This document shows positions 27,037-35,831 of a DNA stretch of 64,000 nucleotides, piece after piece. Each line of letters opens with the position of its first letter. Positions within the stretch are counted from its first letter, which is position 1. The notes beneath the pieces were generated by a model. That model saw only the letters and a list, made by a program, of their open reading frames with translations, ran no database searches and was not told where the DNA came from. The DNA comes from an uncultured Azospirillum sp. (lineage in GTDB: Bacteria > Pseudomonadota > Alphaproteobacteria > Azospirillales > Azospirillaceae), in assembly GCF_946480385.1 (NCBI RefSeq), contig NZ_CAMLJP010000012.1:1-64000 (forward strand). Direction: 5' to 3'. The position numbers and the translations under genes are program-made.

Positions 27037-27654
27037 ATGTCCGCGCCCTCGCTGTCCGCCCCCGCCGCGCGCGAGCCGATCCACACCCGCCGCGTCACCT
27101 GCCAGGGCTTCCGGCGCGCCGACGGGATGTGGGACATCGAAGGCCACCTGACCGACGTCAAGAGCTACGGCTTCCACACGGAGGAGCGCGGACATCTTGA
27201 GCCGGGAACACCGATCCACCAGATGTGGATGCGCCTGACGGTGGACGACAAGCTGACCGTGCAGGCGGTGGAGGCGTTGACGGAACACAGCCCCTACAAG
27301 GCCTGCGGCAGCATCACGCCGCAATTCCAGCAGCTGGTCGGCCTGCGCGTCGGTCCGGGCTGGACCCGCGCGGTGAAGGAGCGGCTGGGCGGGCCGAAGG
27401 GCTGCACCCATCTGGTGGAACTGCTGGGGCCGCTGGCGACCACCGCCTTCCAGACCGTCTACCCGATCCTGGCGCGCGAGGCGGCGGAACGCGCCAAGGC
27501 AGCCGGCAAGCCGGCCCAGGACGACGGCAAGCGCCCGGCCCTGCTGAACATGTGCCACATCTTCGACAGCAATGGCGAAGTGGTGCGCAAGCACTGGCCT
27601 GCGCACTACACCGGCGGGGAAAACGAGGACGCCCGCGAAGAGGCGGCGGAATAA
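27037..27654 (+). CDS. DUF2889 family protein
   Basis: 205 residues. The sequence HTRRVTCQGFRRADGMWDIE and DVKSYGFHTEERGHLEPG, followed by CGSITPQFQQLVGLRVGPGW and KGCTHLVELLGPLATTAFQT, is characteristic of the DUF2889 family. Two conserved Cys and several His suggest a metal site, but no activity is known. Monocistronic as far as visible. Confidence 0.8.
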   Translation: MSAPSLSAPAAREPIHTRRVTCQGFRRADGMWDIEGHLTDVKSYGFHTEERGHLEPGTPIHQMWMRLTVDDKLTVQAVEALTEHSPYKACGSITPQFQQLVGLRVGPGWTRAVKERLGGPKGCTHLVELLGPLATTAFQTVYPILAREAAERAKAAGKPAQDDGKRPALLNMCHIFDSNGEVVRKHWPAHYTGGENEDAREEAAE

Positions 27655-27708
27655 GCCGCATCCTCCGGGACAGGGAAATCAGCCGGGCGGGTGCCGGACC
27701 GGTCCCGC

Positions 27709-28191
27709 TCAGGCGTCCAGATGGGAATGGGCGGAACCGGCCAGGACCGGTCCGGGTGAGGGAAAATTGCCGCCGACGGCGACCGCGGCCTGGATGCCTT
27801 CGGCCTCGTCGGACGGCGGCAGGTCGAACGGCGTGCCGACGAACGGATCGCTGCCGCCGTGCCCGGCGCGCTGATGGCCGTCTTCGGTGCAGGCCCGGCG
27901 GTAATAGGAGGCGATGAAGACCCGCACCGCGGACGTCAGGGTGACATCCGCATCCTCCGGGTTGATGCCCCGGCGGCGTGCCTGCTCTTCGATCCGCTCC
28001 TTGATCTGGGTGCAGAGGCGGTTGACGGTCAGACCTTCCCGACGGCCGATGTCCTCCAGAGCATCCCACATCGACGGCTCCAGCCGCATGCTCGTGCGGT
28101 GACCGCCGATCATGATGTTCTGGCTCCTCAACGGTTCCACCCCCGTCTGGGGAGTGTTCACCCGCTTCTTCTTCGGCCCACGCTTCGCCAT
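27709..28191 (-). CDS. Ribbon-helix-helix (RHH_4 type) DNA-binding regulator
   Basis: 160 residues from ATG 28191 (MAKRGPKKKR; a basic, possibly DNA-contacting tail). HRTSMRLEPSMWDALEDIGR (31-50) gives the beta-strand and first helix of a ribbon-helix-helix domain, and LCTQIKERIEEQARRRG with SAVRVFIASYYRRAC (88-101) the remainder. The C-terminal DPFVGTPFDLP recurs in the antitoxin at 30643-31191, where the block WxAL-DI-REG through YYRRAC is also present: a clear paralogous module. The AT-rich region just upstream carries three TGGTTGCA sites, so autoregulation is plausible. A longer frame to 28245 lacks support. Confidence 0.82.
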   Translation of the reverse strand: MAKRGPKKKRVNTPQTGVEPLRSQNIMIGGHRTSMRLEPSMWDALEDIGRREGLTVNRLCTQIKERIEEQARRRGINPEDADVTLTSAVRVFIASYYRRACTEDGHQRAGHGGSDPFVGTPFDLPPSDEAEGIQAAVAVGGNFPSPGPVLAGSAHSHLDA

Positions 28192-28447
28192 CCGCAGCCC
28201 CTTCCACGAAGCCGCCGGCGGACATGCGAAGTTTGTGTCCGCCACGGCGCGATAAATGGTTGCATATATCGCACTTTACTAAACGCGGCGGGAATTGCAA
28301 CCACGCTAGCGTCTATCATTCTTACAAGATTTTCTAAAATCGACTCTTGGTTGCATCCATATGTATGCTATTTCCAGGCATTCATCCGCGCGTTATTTGG
28401 AGCGTGTGAACGGCCGATCCGCTGCGGCGCCGGATCCGCCGGTCCGG
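28192..28447. promoter_or_regulatory. AT-rich upstream region with three TGGTTGCA sites
   Basis: This 256-bp gap is markedly richer in A+T (especially 28245-28400) than the rest of the window. TGGTTGCA occurs at 28257-28264, inverted (TGCAACCA) at 28296-28303, and again at 28348-28355. It precedes the leftward RHH regulator gene, so the sites are candidate operators. No gene was found in it. Confidence 0.5.
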
Positions 28448-28723
28448 TCAGGCCCCGGCTTCGCCGGGGGCGTGGGTGGTCAGGCCCAGCGCATGCACCC
28501 GCTCGCGCAGTTCGTCGGCCAGCAGGGCGTAGACCATCCGCTGGCGCTCCACCCGCGACTTGCCGGCGAAGGCGGCGGAGACGACGGTGACGTGGAAATG
28601 GGTTTCCCCGGCGGCGTCCGCCCCGGCATGGCCGGCATGGCGGGCGCTGTCGTCAACGACCTCGAGGCGGTCCGGGGCCAGTCCGGCGGTCAGCTTTTCG
28701 CGGATGCGGGTGGCGTATTCCAT
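28448..28723 (-). CDS. bolA: BolA family protein
   Basis: 91 residues starting MEYATRIREKL. Contains the BolA/IbaG class II KH-like fold with HFHVTVVSAAFAGKSRVERQRMVYALL, where the invariant His and the loop before R-x-x-R-H/Q are metal-cluster ligands when paired with a monothiol glutaredoxin. Probably a partner in iron-sulfur cluster trafficking. Divergent from the dnaJ-like/cobS genes, an arrangement I recall in other alphaproteobacteria. Confidence 0.88.
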   Translation of the reverse strand: MEYATRIREKLTAGLAPDRLEVVDDSARHAGHAGADAAGETHFHVTVVSAAFAGKSRVERQRMVYALLADELRERVHALGLTTHAPGEAGA

Positions 28724-28934
28724 GGCGGATCCTGATGTCTGGGCACGGGTCGGGAATGGGCGGGACGGGCGGCGCCTGGGAAGCGAGTCCCGAAGGCTGC
28801 GCCGGTAGCCAGGAGAGGGTGTGCGCGCCCGCTCTGTCAAGCGCCTGTCAAGCGCAACGACCCGCGGATTGCGGATGACGGAAGCCCGATTCGGCGCGCT
28901 TGCCAGAGGCATCGGCTCTTCCCATACTTGGCCG

Positions 28935-29519
28935 ATGACCAGGAACCGCACCCGCTCCAGTTACGACAGCTATGCCGCTCCGCGTGCGGCCGCCCGTGTG
29001 TGCGACCACCCCGAGTGTGTCGCCGCGGGCGAATACCGTGCGCCGAAAAGCCGCAGCAGTCTCAACGAGTACTGGTGGTTCTGCCTGGACCATGTCCGGG
29101 AATACAACCGCGCCTGGGACTATTACGCTGGCATGTCGACCGACCAGATCGAGGCCGAGGTGCGGCGCGACACCACTTGGCAGCGGCCGAGCTGGCCGCT
29201 CGGCAAATGGGCGACGCAGGAACGCTTCATCCGCGAGCGCGTGGTCAACGGCTTCAGTTTCGAATTCGGCCACGAGGCCGGCAAGACGAAGGATGAGGAA
29301 AAGGCGCAGCGACGCCACCACGCCCGCACCGACGAGGAAAAGGCGCTGGCGGTCCTGGAATTGACGCCCCCCGTGGACTTCACACGGATCAAGGCACGCT
29401 ATCGGGAGCTTGCGAAAAAGCATCATCCCGATGCCAACGGCGGCGACAAGGCTGCGGAAGAACGCCTGAAAGAAATCAATCAGGCCTACAATACGCTGAA
29501 AGCCTGTTATGCTGCCTGA
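28935..29519 (+). CDS. DnaJ-domain protein upstream of cobS
   Basis: 194 residues. A conserved N-terminal region with two Cys pairs ([16 protein letters not shown] and [16 protein letters not shown], zinc-ribbon-like) is followed by a C-terminal J-domain ([20 protein letters not shown], with the HPD tripeptide, to [15 protein letters not shown]). The C-terminal placement is the reverse of classical DnaJ. This type is found directly upstream of cobS in many alphaproteobacteria and probably recruits DnaK to a specific client. The spacing to cobS (73 bp) suggests one transcript. Confidence 0.87.
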   Translation: MTRNRTRSSYDSYAAPRAAARVCDHPECVAAGEYRAPKSRSSLNEYWWFCLDHVREYNRAWDYYAGMSTDQIEAEVRRDTTWQRPSWPLGKWATQERFIRERVVNGFSFEFGHEAGKTKDEEKAQRRHHARTDEEKALAVLELTPPVDFTRIKARYRELAKKHHPDANGGDKAAEERLKEINQAYNTLKACYAA

Positions 29520-29592
29520 AACCCGTTGGCGGGCCGGGTCGATCCCGCGGCCGCCGGACAACCGACACTCGCTGGAACGTAAGAAACCACCC

Positions 29593-30597
29593 ATGGCTTC
29601 CCAAGGAGCGACCCAGGCCAGCTCGGCCCTGTTCGACCACAAACCCGACACGACGGTCTCGGTGCGCGAGGTCTTCGGCATCGACAGCGACATGCAGGTG
29701 CCGGCCTTCAGCCAGCGCTCGGAGCATGTCCCCGACCTCGACAGCGCCTACCGGTTCGACCGGGATACGACGCTGGCCATCCTCGCCGGCTTTGCCTACA
29801 ACCGCCGCGTCATGGTCCAGGGCTATCACGGCACCGGCAAGTCGACCCACATCGAACAGGTGGCGGCGCGGCTGAACTGGCCCTGCATCCGCGTCAACCT
29901 GGACAGCCACATCAGCCGCATCGACCTGATGGGCAAGGACGCCATCGTGCTGCGCGACGGCGTGCAGGTCACCGAATACCGCGAGGGCATCCTGCCCTGG
30001 GCGCTGCAGCATGCCTGTGCCCTGGTGTTCGACGAATATGACGCCGGCCGCCCCGACGTGATGTTCGTGATCCAGCGCGTGCTGGAGGTGGAAGGCAAGC
30101 TGACGCTGCTCGACCAGAACCGCGTCATCCGCCCGCACCCGGCCTTCCGCCTGTTCGCCACCGCGAACACCGTGGGCCTCGGCGACACCACCGGCCTGTA
30201 CCACGGCACGCAGCAGATCAACCAGGGCCAGATGGACCGCTGGAACATCGTGGCGACTCTGAACTACCTGCCGGTCGACGCCGAGGTGAAGATCGTCCAG
30301 GCCAAGGTCGCGTCCTATGACGACGCCAGGGGCCGCGACACGGTGGCGTCGATGGTGCGGCTGGCCGACCTGACCCGCGCCGGCTTCATCAACGGCGACA
30401 TCTCCACCGTCATGAGCCCGCGCACGGTCATCACCTGGGCCGAGAACGCGCGCATCTTCAACGACGTCGCCTTCGCCTTCCGCATCACCTTCCTCAACAA
30501 GTGCGACGAGGTGGAGCGGCCGACGGTTGCCGAATACTACCAGCGCTGCTTCGGCGTCGAACTGCCGGAGACGGGGGTCCAGGCGAACCTCGTGTGA
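29593..30597 (+). CDS. cobS: Cobaltochelatase subunit CobS (AAA+ ATPase)
   Basis: 334 residues, the usual CobS length. With CobT it forms the AAA+ complex that powers CobN to insert cobalt into hydrogenobyrinic acid a,c-diamide (aerobic B12 pathway). Walker [14 protein letters not shown], Walker [11 protein letters not shown] and sensor [14 protein letters not shown] are present. ATG 29593 (MASQGATQ) fits other CobS proteins; the frame is open 84 nt upstream. The next gene is not cobT but a toxin-antitoxin pair 45 bp away. Confidence 0.96.
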   Translation: MASQGATQASSALFDHKPDTTVSVREVFGIDSDMQVPAFSQRSEHVPDLDSAYRFDRDTTLAILAGFAYNRRVMVQGYHGTGKSTHIEQVAARLNWPCIRVNLDSHISRIDLMGKDAIVLRDGVQVTEYREGILPWALQHACALVFDEYDAGRPDVMFVIQRVLEVEGKLTLLDQNRVIRPHPAFRLFATANTVGLGDTTGLYHGTQQINQGQMDRWNIVATLNYLPVDAEVKIVQAKVASYDDARGRDTVASMVRLADLTRAGFINGDISTVMSPRTVITWAENARIFNDVAFAFRITFLNKCDEVERPTVAEYYQRCFGVELPETGVQANLV

Positions 30598-30610
30598 GGG
30601 GGCGGCCGGC

Positions 30611-30633
30611 AGACCGGGCGGTAGACCGGACGG
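30611..30633. promoter_or_regulatory. Tandem repeat in the cobS-antitoxin gap
   Basis: AGACCGGGCGG (30611-30621) and AGACCGGACGG (30623-30633) are an 11-bp direct repeat with one mismatch and a 1-bp spacer, lying in the 45-bp gap just upstream of the antitoxin ribosome-binding site (GGAGGAGAG). Position and tandem form suggest an operator for antitoxin autoregulation. Confidence 0.35.
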
Positions 30634-30642
30634 AGGAGAGCG

Positions 30643-31191
30643 ATGGGATACGCATGGATCGGACCGGACGGGAAACTCACGCTTCCGCAAAGCGTGCGTG
30701 ACCGGCTTCGGCTCGGTCCCGGCGGTTCCCTGCGGGTCGAGGTCACCGCCGACGACCATGGCCTCGCCCTCTCCCCGGCCTCGCCGCCCTTGGAACCCTT
30801 CCTGTGGGAAGCGCTGGCGGACATCGCCAAGCGGGAAGGGCGTTCCGTCGAAGATCTGTGCGATCTGGTGCGGGAGCGGATCGCCGCCATCGCCCGCCGT
30901 GGCGACCGGGCACCGGATGATGCGCCGCAGACCCTGGCGTCGGCGCTGCGGATTTACATCACCGGCTACTACCGCCGGGCCTGCGAGGGAGGGGAGCCGG
31001 TTTCCGCCGATCCCTTCGCCGGCACGCCGCTTGCCTTGCCTGACGTTGCGGCAACCGCGACGTCCACCCGCCCTGAACACCGGATCGAGGATCTGTTCGG
31101 CATCGCCGGTCGGTCCCGCCGCCCGGTGTCGGTCGAGGAGATGGACGAGGCCATCCAGGATGCCGCCGCCGAGAGATTCCGGCGGACATGA
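30643..31191 (+). CDS. Chimeric AbrB/RHH-type antitoxin (VapB-like)
   Basis: 182 residues, more than twice the usual AbrB-type VapB. Residues 1-45 (GYAWIGPDGKLTLPQSVRDR and LRLGPGGSLRVEV) are a swapped-hairpin AbrB/MazE-type DNA-binding domain. Residues 53-133 (LWEALADIAKREGRSVEDLC to YYRRACEGG and DPFAGTPLALP) match the RHH regulator at 27709-28191. Residues 147-182 (RIEDLFGIAGRSRRPVSVEE and MDEAIQDAAAERF) are the classical toxin-binding tail of AbrB-VapB antitoxins. So it reads as an AbrB antitoxin with an RHH-family module inserted. The 3' end overlaps the toxin start as ATGA. Confidence 0.8.
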   Translation: MGYAWIGPDGKLTLPQSVRDRLRLGPGGSLRVEVTADDHGLALSPASPPLEPFLWEALADIAKREGRSVEDLCDLVRERIAAIARRGDRAPDDAPQTLASALRIYITGYYRRACEGGEPVSADPFAGTPLALPDVAATATSTRPEHRIEDLFGIAGRSRRPVSVEEMDEAIQDAAAERFRRT

Positions 31192-31586
31192 TCGGACTGG
31201 ACACGAACACGCTGGTCCGCCTGATCGTCGACGATGACCAGGACCAGGCCACCCGTGCCCGCAGCGCCGTCAGCCGCGCGGTGGCGGACGGCAAGCGGCT
31301 GTTCGTGAACAGGATCGTCCTGGCGGAGGTCGTCTGGGTGATGGAGCGGGCCTACAAACTCCCACGGGCGGAGATCTGCTCGGTTCTCGACCGCCTTCTG
31401 AACACCGCGGACCTGATCGTCGAAGACCGCGAGGTGGCGCTCGAAGCCCTGGAGCGCTACCGTGCCGGCCCGGCCGGTTTCGCCGACGGGCTGATCGCCG
31501 TGGGCAACCGGGTTTCCGGCTGCGCCTGCACGCTGACGTTCGACCGGAAGGCCGTACGCCTGCCTGAATTCCAACATCCGGCTTGA
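31188..31586 (+). CDS. vapC: PIN-domain toxin (VapC-like ribonuclease)
   Basis: 132 residues. PIN-domain Mg2+-dependent RNase; acidic residues Asp5 ([14 protein letters not shown]), Glu47 (LAEVVW), Asp100 (FADGLIAV) and Asp119 (TFDRKA) form the expected catalytic quartet, so it looks intact. VapC toxins cleave tRNA or rRNA when the antitoxin is lost. It overlaps the antitoxin by 4 bp. cobT begins only 4 bp after the stop, so cobT translation probably depends on ribosomes finishing this gene. Confidence 0.9.
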   Translation: MIGLDTNTLVRLIVDDDQDQATRARSAVSRAVADGKRLFVNRIVLAEVVWVMERAYKLPRAEICSVLDRLLNTADLIVEDREVALEALERYRAGPAGFADGLIAVGNRVSGCACTLTFDRKAVRLPEFQHPA

Positions 31587-31590
31587 TGAC

Positions 31591-33462
31591 ATGACCACCC
31601 AGAACGACACCCCCGTCGAGGCCTTCAAGCGGTCCACCACCGCCACGGTGCGCGCCATGTCCCGGCGGGCGGAGGTGCAGGTCGGCTTTTCGTCCGATCC
31701 GCCGGGCTTGTCGGGCCAGCGGGTGCGGGTGCCGCTTCCGGCGCGCGATCTGAACCCCGTCGAGGTCGCCAAGCTGCGCGGGGCGGCCGATGCCGTGGCG
31801 CTGCGGCTGCGCTATCACGATGCCACCGTTCATGCCCACCGCATGCCGCTGGGCGACGCGGCGCGCCAGGCCTACGACGCGATGGAGCAGGCGCGTTGCG
31901 AGGCGCTGGGCAGCCGCGACATGGCCGGTGTCGCCCATAACCTGGAAGCGGCGCTGGACGACCGCTACGCCCGCCAGGGTCTCGACCGCGTCGAGGATCG
32001 CGGGCAGGTGCCGTTGTCCGAAGCGCTGCGGCTGATGGCGCGCGAGGCGATGACCGGTGCGCCGCCGCCGCCCGCCGCCGCCCATGCCGTCGATCTTTGG
32101 CGCCCCTGGATCGAGGAGCGGCTCGGCAAGGACATGAAGGGGCTGGCCAATTATGCCGGCGACCAGGAGGCCTACGCCAAGGCCGTCCGCCGCCTGCTGG
32201 CCGATCTCGACATGGAAGTCGGTCAGGAGGCCGACCAGGAGGAGGAAGAGGACCAGCAGACCCAGTCCTCCGAGGACGAGGAATCGCCCCAGCACGGCCA
32301 GACCCGTGGCCAGGACGAGGACCAGTCGGACTCCGAATCCATGGCCTCGTCGGACATGCAGGATTCGTCGGAGGCCGGCGAAAGCGCCGAGGAGGGCGCC
32401 GGCGAGGAAGGCGACATGGAGATGGGCGAGGGCGAGGGGGCGGAAGAGCCCGCCGGCCCCGGCCAACCCTGGCGCAACGACCTCAACCGCCGCAACGAGC
32501 CCGATCCCAACGCCTACAAGGCCTTCACCACCCAATATGACGAGGTGGTGGACGCCGCCGACCTCTGCGACCCGGCGGAGTTGGAGCGTCTGCGCCACCT
32601 GCTGGACCAGCAGCTGCAGCATCTGCAGGGGGTGATCTCCAAGCTCGCGAACCGGCTGCAGCGCCGTCTGATGGCCAAGCAGCAGCGCTCCTGGAACTTC
32701 GACCTGGAGGAGGGCATCCTCGACGCCGCCCGGCTGGCCCGCGTCGTCGCCAACCCGGTGCTGCCGCTCTCCTTCAAGGCGGAGAAGGAGATGGATTTCC
32801 GCGACACCGTGGTGTCGCTGCTGATCGACAATTCCGGCTCCATGCGCGGCCGGCCGATTTCCATCGCCGCGATGAGCGCCGACATCCTCGCCCGCACGCT
32901 GGAACGCTGCGCGGTGAAGGTGGAGGTGCTGGGCTTCACCACCCGCGCCTGGAAGGGCGGACAGGCGCGCGAGGCCTGGGTGGCCGCCGGGAAACCGGCG
33001 CATCCCGGCCGGCTGAACGACCTGCGCCACATCGTCTACAAGGCGGCCGACATGCCGTGGCGCCGCGCCCGCAAGAATCTGGGCCTGATGCTGCGCGAAG
33101 GCATCCTGAAGGAGAACATCGACGGCGAGGCGCTGCAGTGGGCGCACAACCGGCTGCTCGGCCGGCCGGAACAGCGCCGCATCCTGATGGTGATCTCCGA
33201 CGGCGCGCCGGTAGACGATTCGACCCTGTCGGTGAATGCCGGCAACTATCTGGAACGCCACCTGCGCCAGACCATCGAGCAGATCGAGACGCGGTCGCCG
33301 GTGGAACTGGTGGCGATCGGCATCGGCCACGACGTGACCCGCTACTACCGCCGCGCCGTCACCATCGTCGATGCGGAGCAGCTGGGCGGCACGATGATGA
33401 ACAAGCTGGCCGAACTGTTCGACGAGGACGACCGCCGCGGTGGCCGTCGCGGCTGGCGCTGA
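31591..33462 (+). CDS. cobT: Cobaltochelatase subunit CobT
   Basis: 623 residues. The N-terminal domain ([17 protein letters not shown] to about 200) is followed by a strongly acidic low-complexity linker (about 205-300, rich in Glu, Asp, Ser, Gln) and a C-terminal von Willebrand A-like domain with MIDAS motif [11 protein letters not shown] and later [12 protein letters not shown]. This is the CobT counterpart of magnesium chelatase BchD; CobS and CobT form stacked hexamers. ATG 31591 has its ribosome-binding region inside the end of the vapC gene. Length is normal. Confidence 0.95.
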   Translation: MTTQNDTPVEAFKRSTTATVRAMSRRAEVQVGFSSDPPGLSGQRVRVPLPARDLNPVEVAKLRGAADAVALRLRYHDATVHAHRMPLGDAARQAYDAMEQARCEALGSRDMAGVAHNLEAALDDRYARQGLDRVEDRGQVPLSEALRLMAREAMTGAPPPPAAAHAVDLWRPWIEERLGKDMKGLANYAGDQEAYAKAVRRLLADLDMEVGQEADQEEEEDQQTQSSEDEESPQHGQTRGQDEDQSDSESMASSDMQDSSEAGESAEEGAGEEGDMEMGEGEGAEEPAGPGQPWRNDLNRRNEPDPNAYKAFTTQYDEVVDAADLCDPAELERLRHLLDQQLQHLQGVISKLANRLQRRLMAKQQRSWNFDLEEGILDAARLARVVANPVLPLSFKAEKEMDFRDTVVSLLIDNSGSMRGRPISIAAMSADILARTLERCAVKVEVLGFTTRAWKGGQAREAWVAAGKPAHPGRLNDLRHIVYKAADMPWRRARKNLGLMLREGILKENIDGEALQWAHNRLLGRPEQRRILMVISDGAPVDDSTLSVNAGNYLERHLRQTIEQIETRSPVELVAIGIGHDVTRYYRRAVTIVDAEQLGGTMMNKLAELFDEDDRRGGRRGWR

Positions 33463-33539
33463 GGTAAGGAAGCGGGCAGAGGCGTTTCCAGCTTTGTCAG
33501 TGACTTAGCTAGAAACACCACTCCGGATCAGGGCGTATC

Positions 33540-33805
33540 CTTACCTGTAAGCCTGAAATACCCTCTCCCGCCCCGGGAGAGGGAGGGGACCCGCCGCAAA
33601 GCGGTGGGGAGGGTGAGGGGTGATCCAGACATGGATCCCTCGATCCTTGCTTTACCCCTCACCCTTCCCAAGCTCCGCTTGGGCCCCGAAGTCGCTCGCA
33701 AGTCTTGCGACTGCATTCCGCCTACGATCGCCCTTCGGCGCTCGTCCGGCCTGCGGCCGTCGGCTCCATGCCCTCCTCCCGGGACGGGAGAGGGAGTGGT
33801 AGCGC
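33540..33805. repeat. Composite intergenic palindromic repeat
   Basis: The segment begins with CCCTCTCCCGCCCCGGGAGA (about 33561) and ends with CCTCCCGGGACGGGAGAGGG (about 33774-33795), related to the short palindrome at 7870-7899. Between them GGGGAGGGTGAGGGGT (33606-33621) pairs with ACCCCTCACCCTTCCC (33654-33669) with one mismatch. The right part (33722-33805) lies inside the 3' end of the cyclase gene. It looks like a bacterial interspersed mosaic element; there is no transposase. Confidence 0.6.
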
Positions 33806-35725
33806 CACCTTCGCCGCGTCCTTCCTCTCCTCCTCCAGCACCAGACGCCAGAGTTCGGTCATGCCGGTGCGGCCGCGCAGCGACCGGCCGCCCTGGCGGA
33901 CCAGCGGCACGGCGTCCTTGCCCTTGGCGGCGGTGACGCCGCTGGTCAGCACGATCACCTCGGCCTCGCCCTGGAGGGCGGCCGACAGCTCCTCAATGCG
34001 GGCGGCGACGTTCACGGTGTCGCCGACGATGGTGTAGTTGATCCGGCTGTCGGAGCCGATGTTGCCCACCACCACCGGGCCGCTGTGCAGGCCGACGCGG
34101 ACATGGATCGGCGCCCGGCCGGCGGCGACGCGGCGGCGGTTGTCGGCGCGGATGGCGTGGTGGATCGCCAGCGCGGCGCGCAGCGCGCGGACGGCATGGT
34201 CCTCCTGCGCCTCCGGCGCGCCCCAGAAGGCCATCAGGGAATCGCCGATGAACTTGTCCACCGTGCCGCCCTCCGCCTCGATGCAGGCGGCGAGCAGGGT
34301 GAAATGCTCGTTCAGCAGGGCGGCGGTGTCGGCGGCGGCCATATGTTCGGCCATGCGCGAGAAGCCCCGGATGTCGGTGAACATCACCGTCACCTCGCGC
34401 TGCACGGAATCGAGCCCGCCCTCGGTCTCGCGCTGGCGCATCAGGCGCAGGACCAGCGCCTTCGGCACATAGGTCTCGAACCAGCGCAGGCCGGCGATCA
34501 TGGCGTTGAAGGCGGCGGCGGCGCGCGCCATCTCGCGCAGACGGGAGTCCGGCAGGTCGGGGATGGCGCGGAATTCGAAGGCGCGGACACGGTCGGCGGC
34601 CTCGGCCAGCCGGGCCACCTGCCGGCTGATCCGCCGCCCGACCAGCAGCGCCACCCCGACCGACACCAGCAGGATGGCGAAACCGACGGCGCCGGTGACA
34701 TAGAGCCGTCGGATCTCCACCCCCATCTCGCCGTCGCGATAGCCGATGCCGATGATCCAGTCCTGCTGGCCGTACCCCGCCATCTTGCGGGTCAGGAATG
34801 TGTAGTCGCTGCCGAGAACGCGCACGCCGCGCGCCTCCACCCGCTTCTTCAGCGACTGGACCGGGACGCCGCTGGACCACAGCGCCGCCAGCGCCGGATC
34901 GTCGACCTGATCGATGCGCGGCAGCGGCGGACCGTCGAGCTTGCCGGAGAAGTCGAAGGTCCGGCCGACCAACGCCGGGTGGGCCAGCACGTGGCCGTGG
35001 TCGTACAGCACGAAGGCGTTCAGACCCTGTTCCACATACAGGACCTGCAGGAAGCGCGACAGGTCGCCCAAGGAGACGCCGACCGCCACCTGACCCAGAT
35101 AGCGGCCGTCGCGCCGCACCGGCTGGTAGACGGTGACGAAACTGTTCTGCGCCTCCTTCAGCCAGCGCGGCTCGGCCCAGCTGGCGGCGCTGCGGTTGGG
35201 ACCGTCCAGCACCTCCGGCGGAATGTCGCTGTCGCCCTGCATGTCGAACGGCTCGGCGATCAGCTCGCCATTCAGCCGGCCGACGCGGACCCCGGTCAGG
35301 TCGGGGCGGATGAAGGCAAGGCCGGTGACGTCCGGCGCACCGGCCAGCGCGCCGCGCAGCGTGTCGATCATCGCCGTGGTGTCGCCGGCGCGCAGGTCAC
35401 CGCGCTCCACCAGCCCGGCGACGAAGCGCGCCATCTCCCGCGCCGGGTCGAGCTGGTGGCGAACCCGCACCTCCACCCCGGCCAGCGCCAGATCGGCCTT
35501 GTCGTTCAGCAGGGCGAAGGTGTTGGTGGTGGCGCTGACCAGACCCAGGACGAGCACGCTGGCGACCGCCGCCAGCATCAGGGAGCCGAACCCCGCCACC
35601 AGCACCGCGGCGATGGGCAACCGCAGCCGCCGACGCCCGGCAGGCTTCGGCTTCTGCGCCGGCTTCGCAGCCTTTGCCGGAACGGCCGGTGCGATCGGGA
35701 CGCGTGCTGACGGGGTGTCGGACAT
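33722..35725 (-). CDS. Membrane-bound class III adenylate/guanylate cyclase with Cache domain
   Basis: 667 residues from ATG 35725. A Pro/Lys-rich cytoplasmic leader, transmembrane helix 1 (about 36-60), periplasmic Cache-type sensor (about 65-320), transmembrane helix 2 (VTGAVGFAILLVSVGVALLV), HAMP-like linker (ISRQVARLAEAADRVRAFEF) and class III cyclase domain with metal motifs VMFTDIRGFSRM and GDSLMAFWGAPEAQEDHA plus VGLHSGPVVVGNIGSDSRIN and IVGDTVNVAARIE. It converts ATP or GTP to the cyclic nucleotide in response to an external ligand. The last ~27 residues (starting PLPLPSREEG) are encoded by the interspersed repeat and have no domain homology. Confidence 0.92.
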   Translation of the reverse strand: MSDTPSARVPIAPAVPAKAAKPAQKPKPAGRRRLRLPIAAVLVAGFGSLMLAAVASVLVLGLVSATTNTFALLNDKADLALAGVEVRVRHQLDPAREMARFVAGLVERGDLRAGDTTAMIDTLRGALAGAPDVTGLAFIRPDLTGVRVGRLNGELIAEPFDMQGDSDIPPEVLDGPNRSAASWAEPRWLKEAQNSFVTVYQPVRRDGRYLGQVAVGVSLGDLSRFLQVLYVEQGLNAFVLYDHGHVLAHPALVGRTFDFSGKLDGPPLPRIDQVDDPALAALWSSGVPVQSLKKRVEARGVRVLGSDYTFLTRKMAGYGQQDWIIGIGYRDGEMGVEIRRLYVTGAVGFAILLVSVGVALLVGRRISRQVARLAEAADRVRAFEFRAIPDLPDSRLREMARAAAAFNAMIAGLRWFETYVPKALVLRLMRQRETEGGLDSVQREVTVMFTDIRGFSRMAEHMAAADTAALLNEHFTLLAACIEAEGGTVDKFIGDSLMAFWGAPEAQEDHAVRALRAALAIHHAIRADNRRRVAAGRAPIHVRVGLHSGPVVVGNIGSDSRINYTIVGDTVNVAARIEELSAALQGEAEVIVLTSGVTAAKGKDAVPLVRQGGRSLRGRTGMTELWRLVLEEERKDAAKVALPLPLPSREEGMEPTAAGRTSAEGRS

Positions 35726-35831
35726 GCGCGGCAGCCTACCCGCCCGTCCGTCCGGCGGCAACCCGCCGGGCTGTATCCTTACGCGGATTTCATGCGGCCA
35801 CGCTCACGCCGGGAGAGGCTCTATTCGCCGC

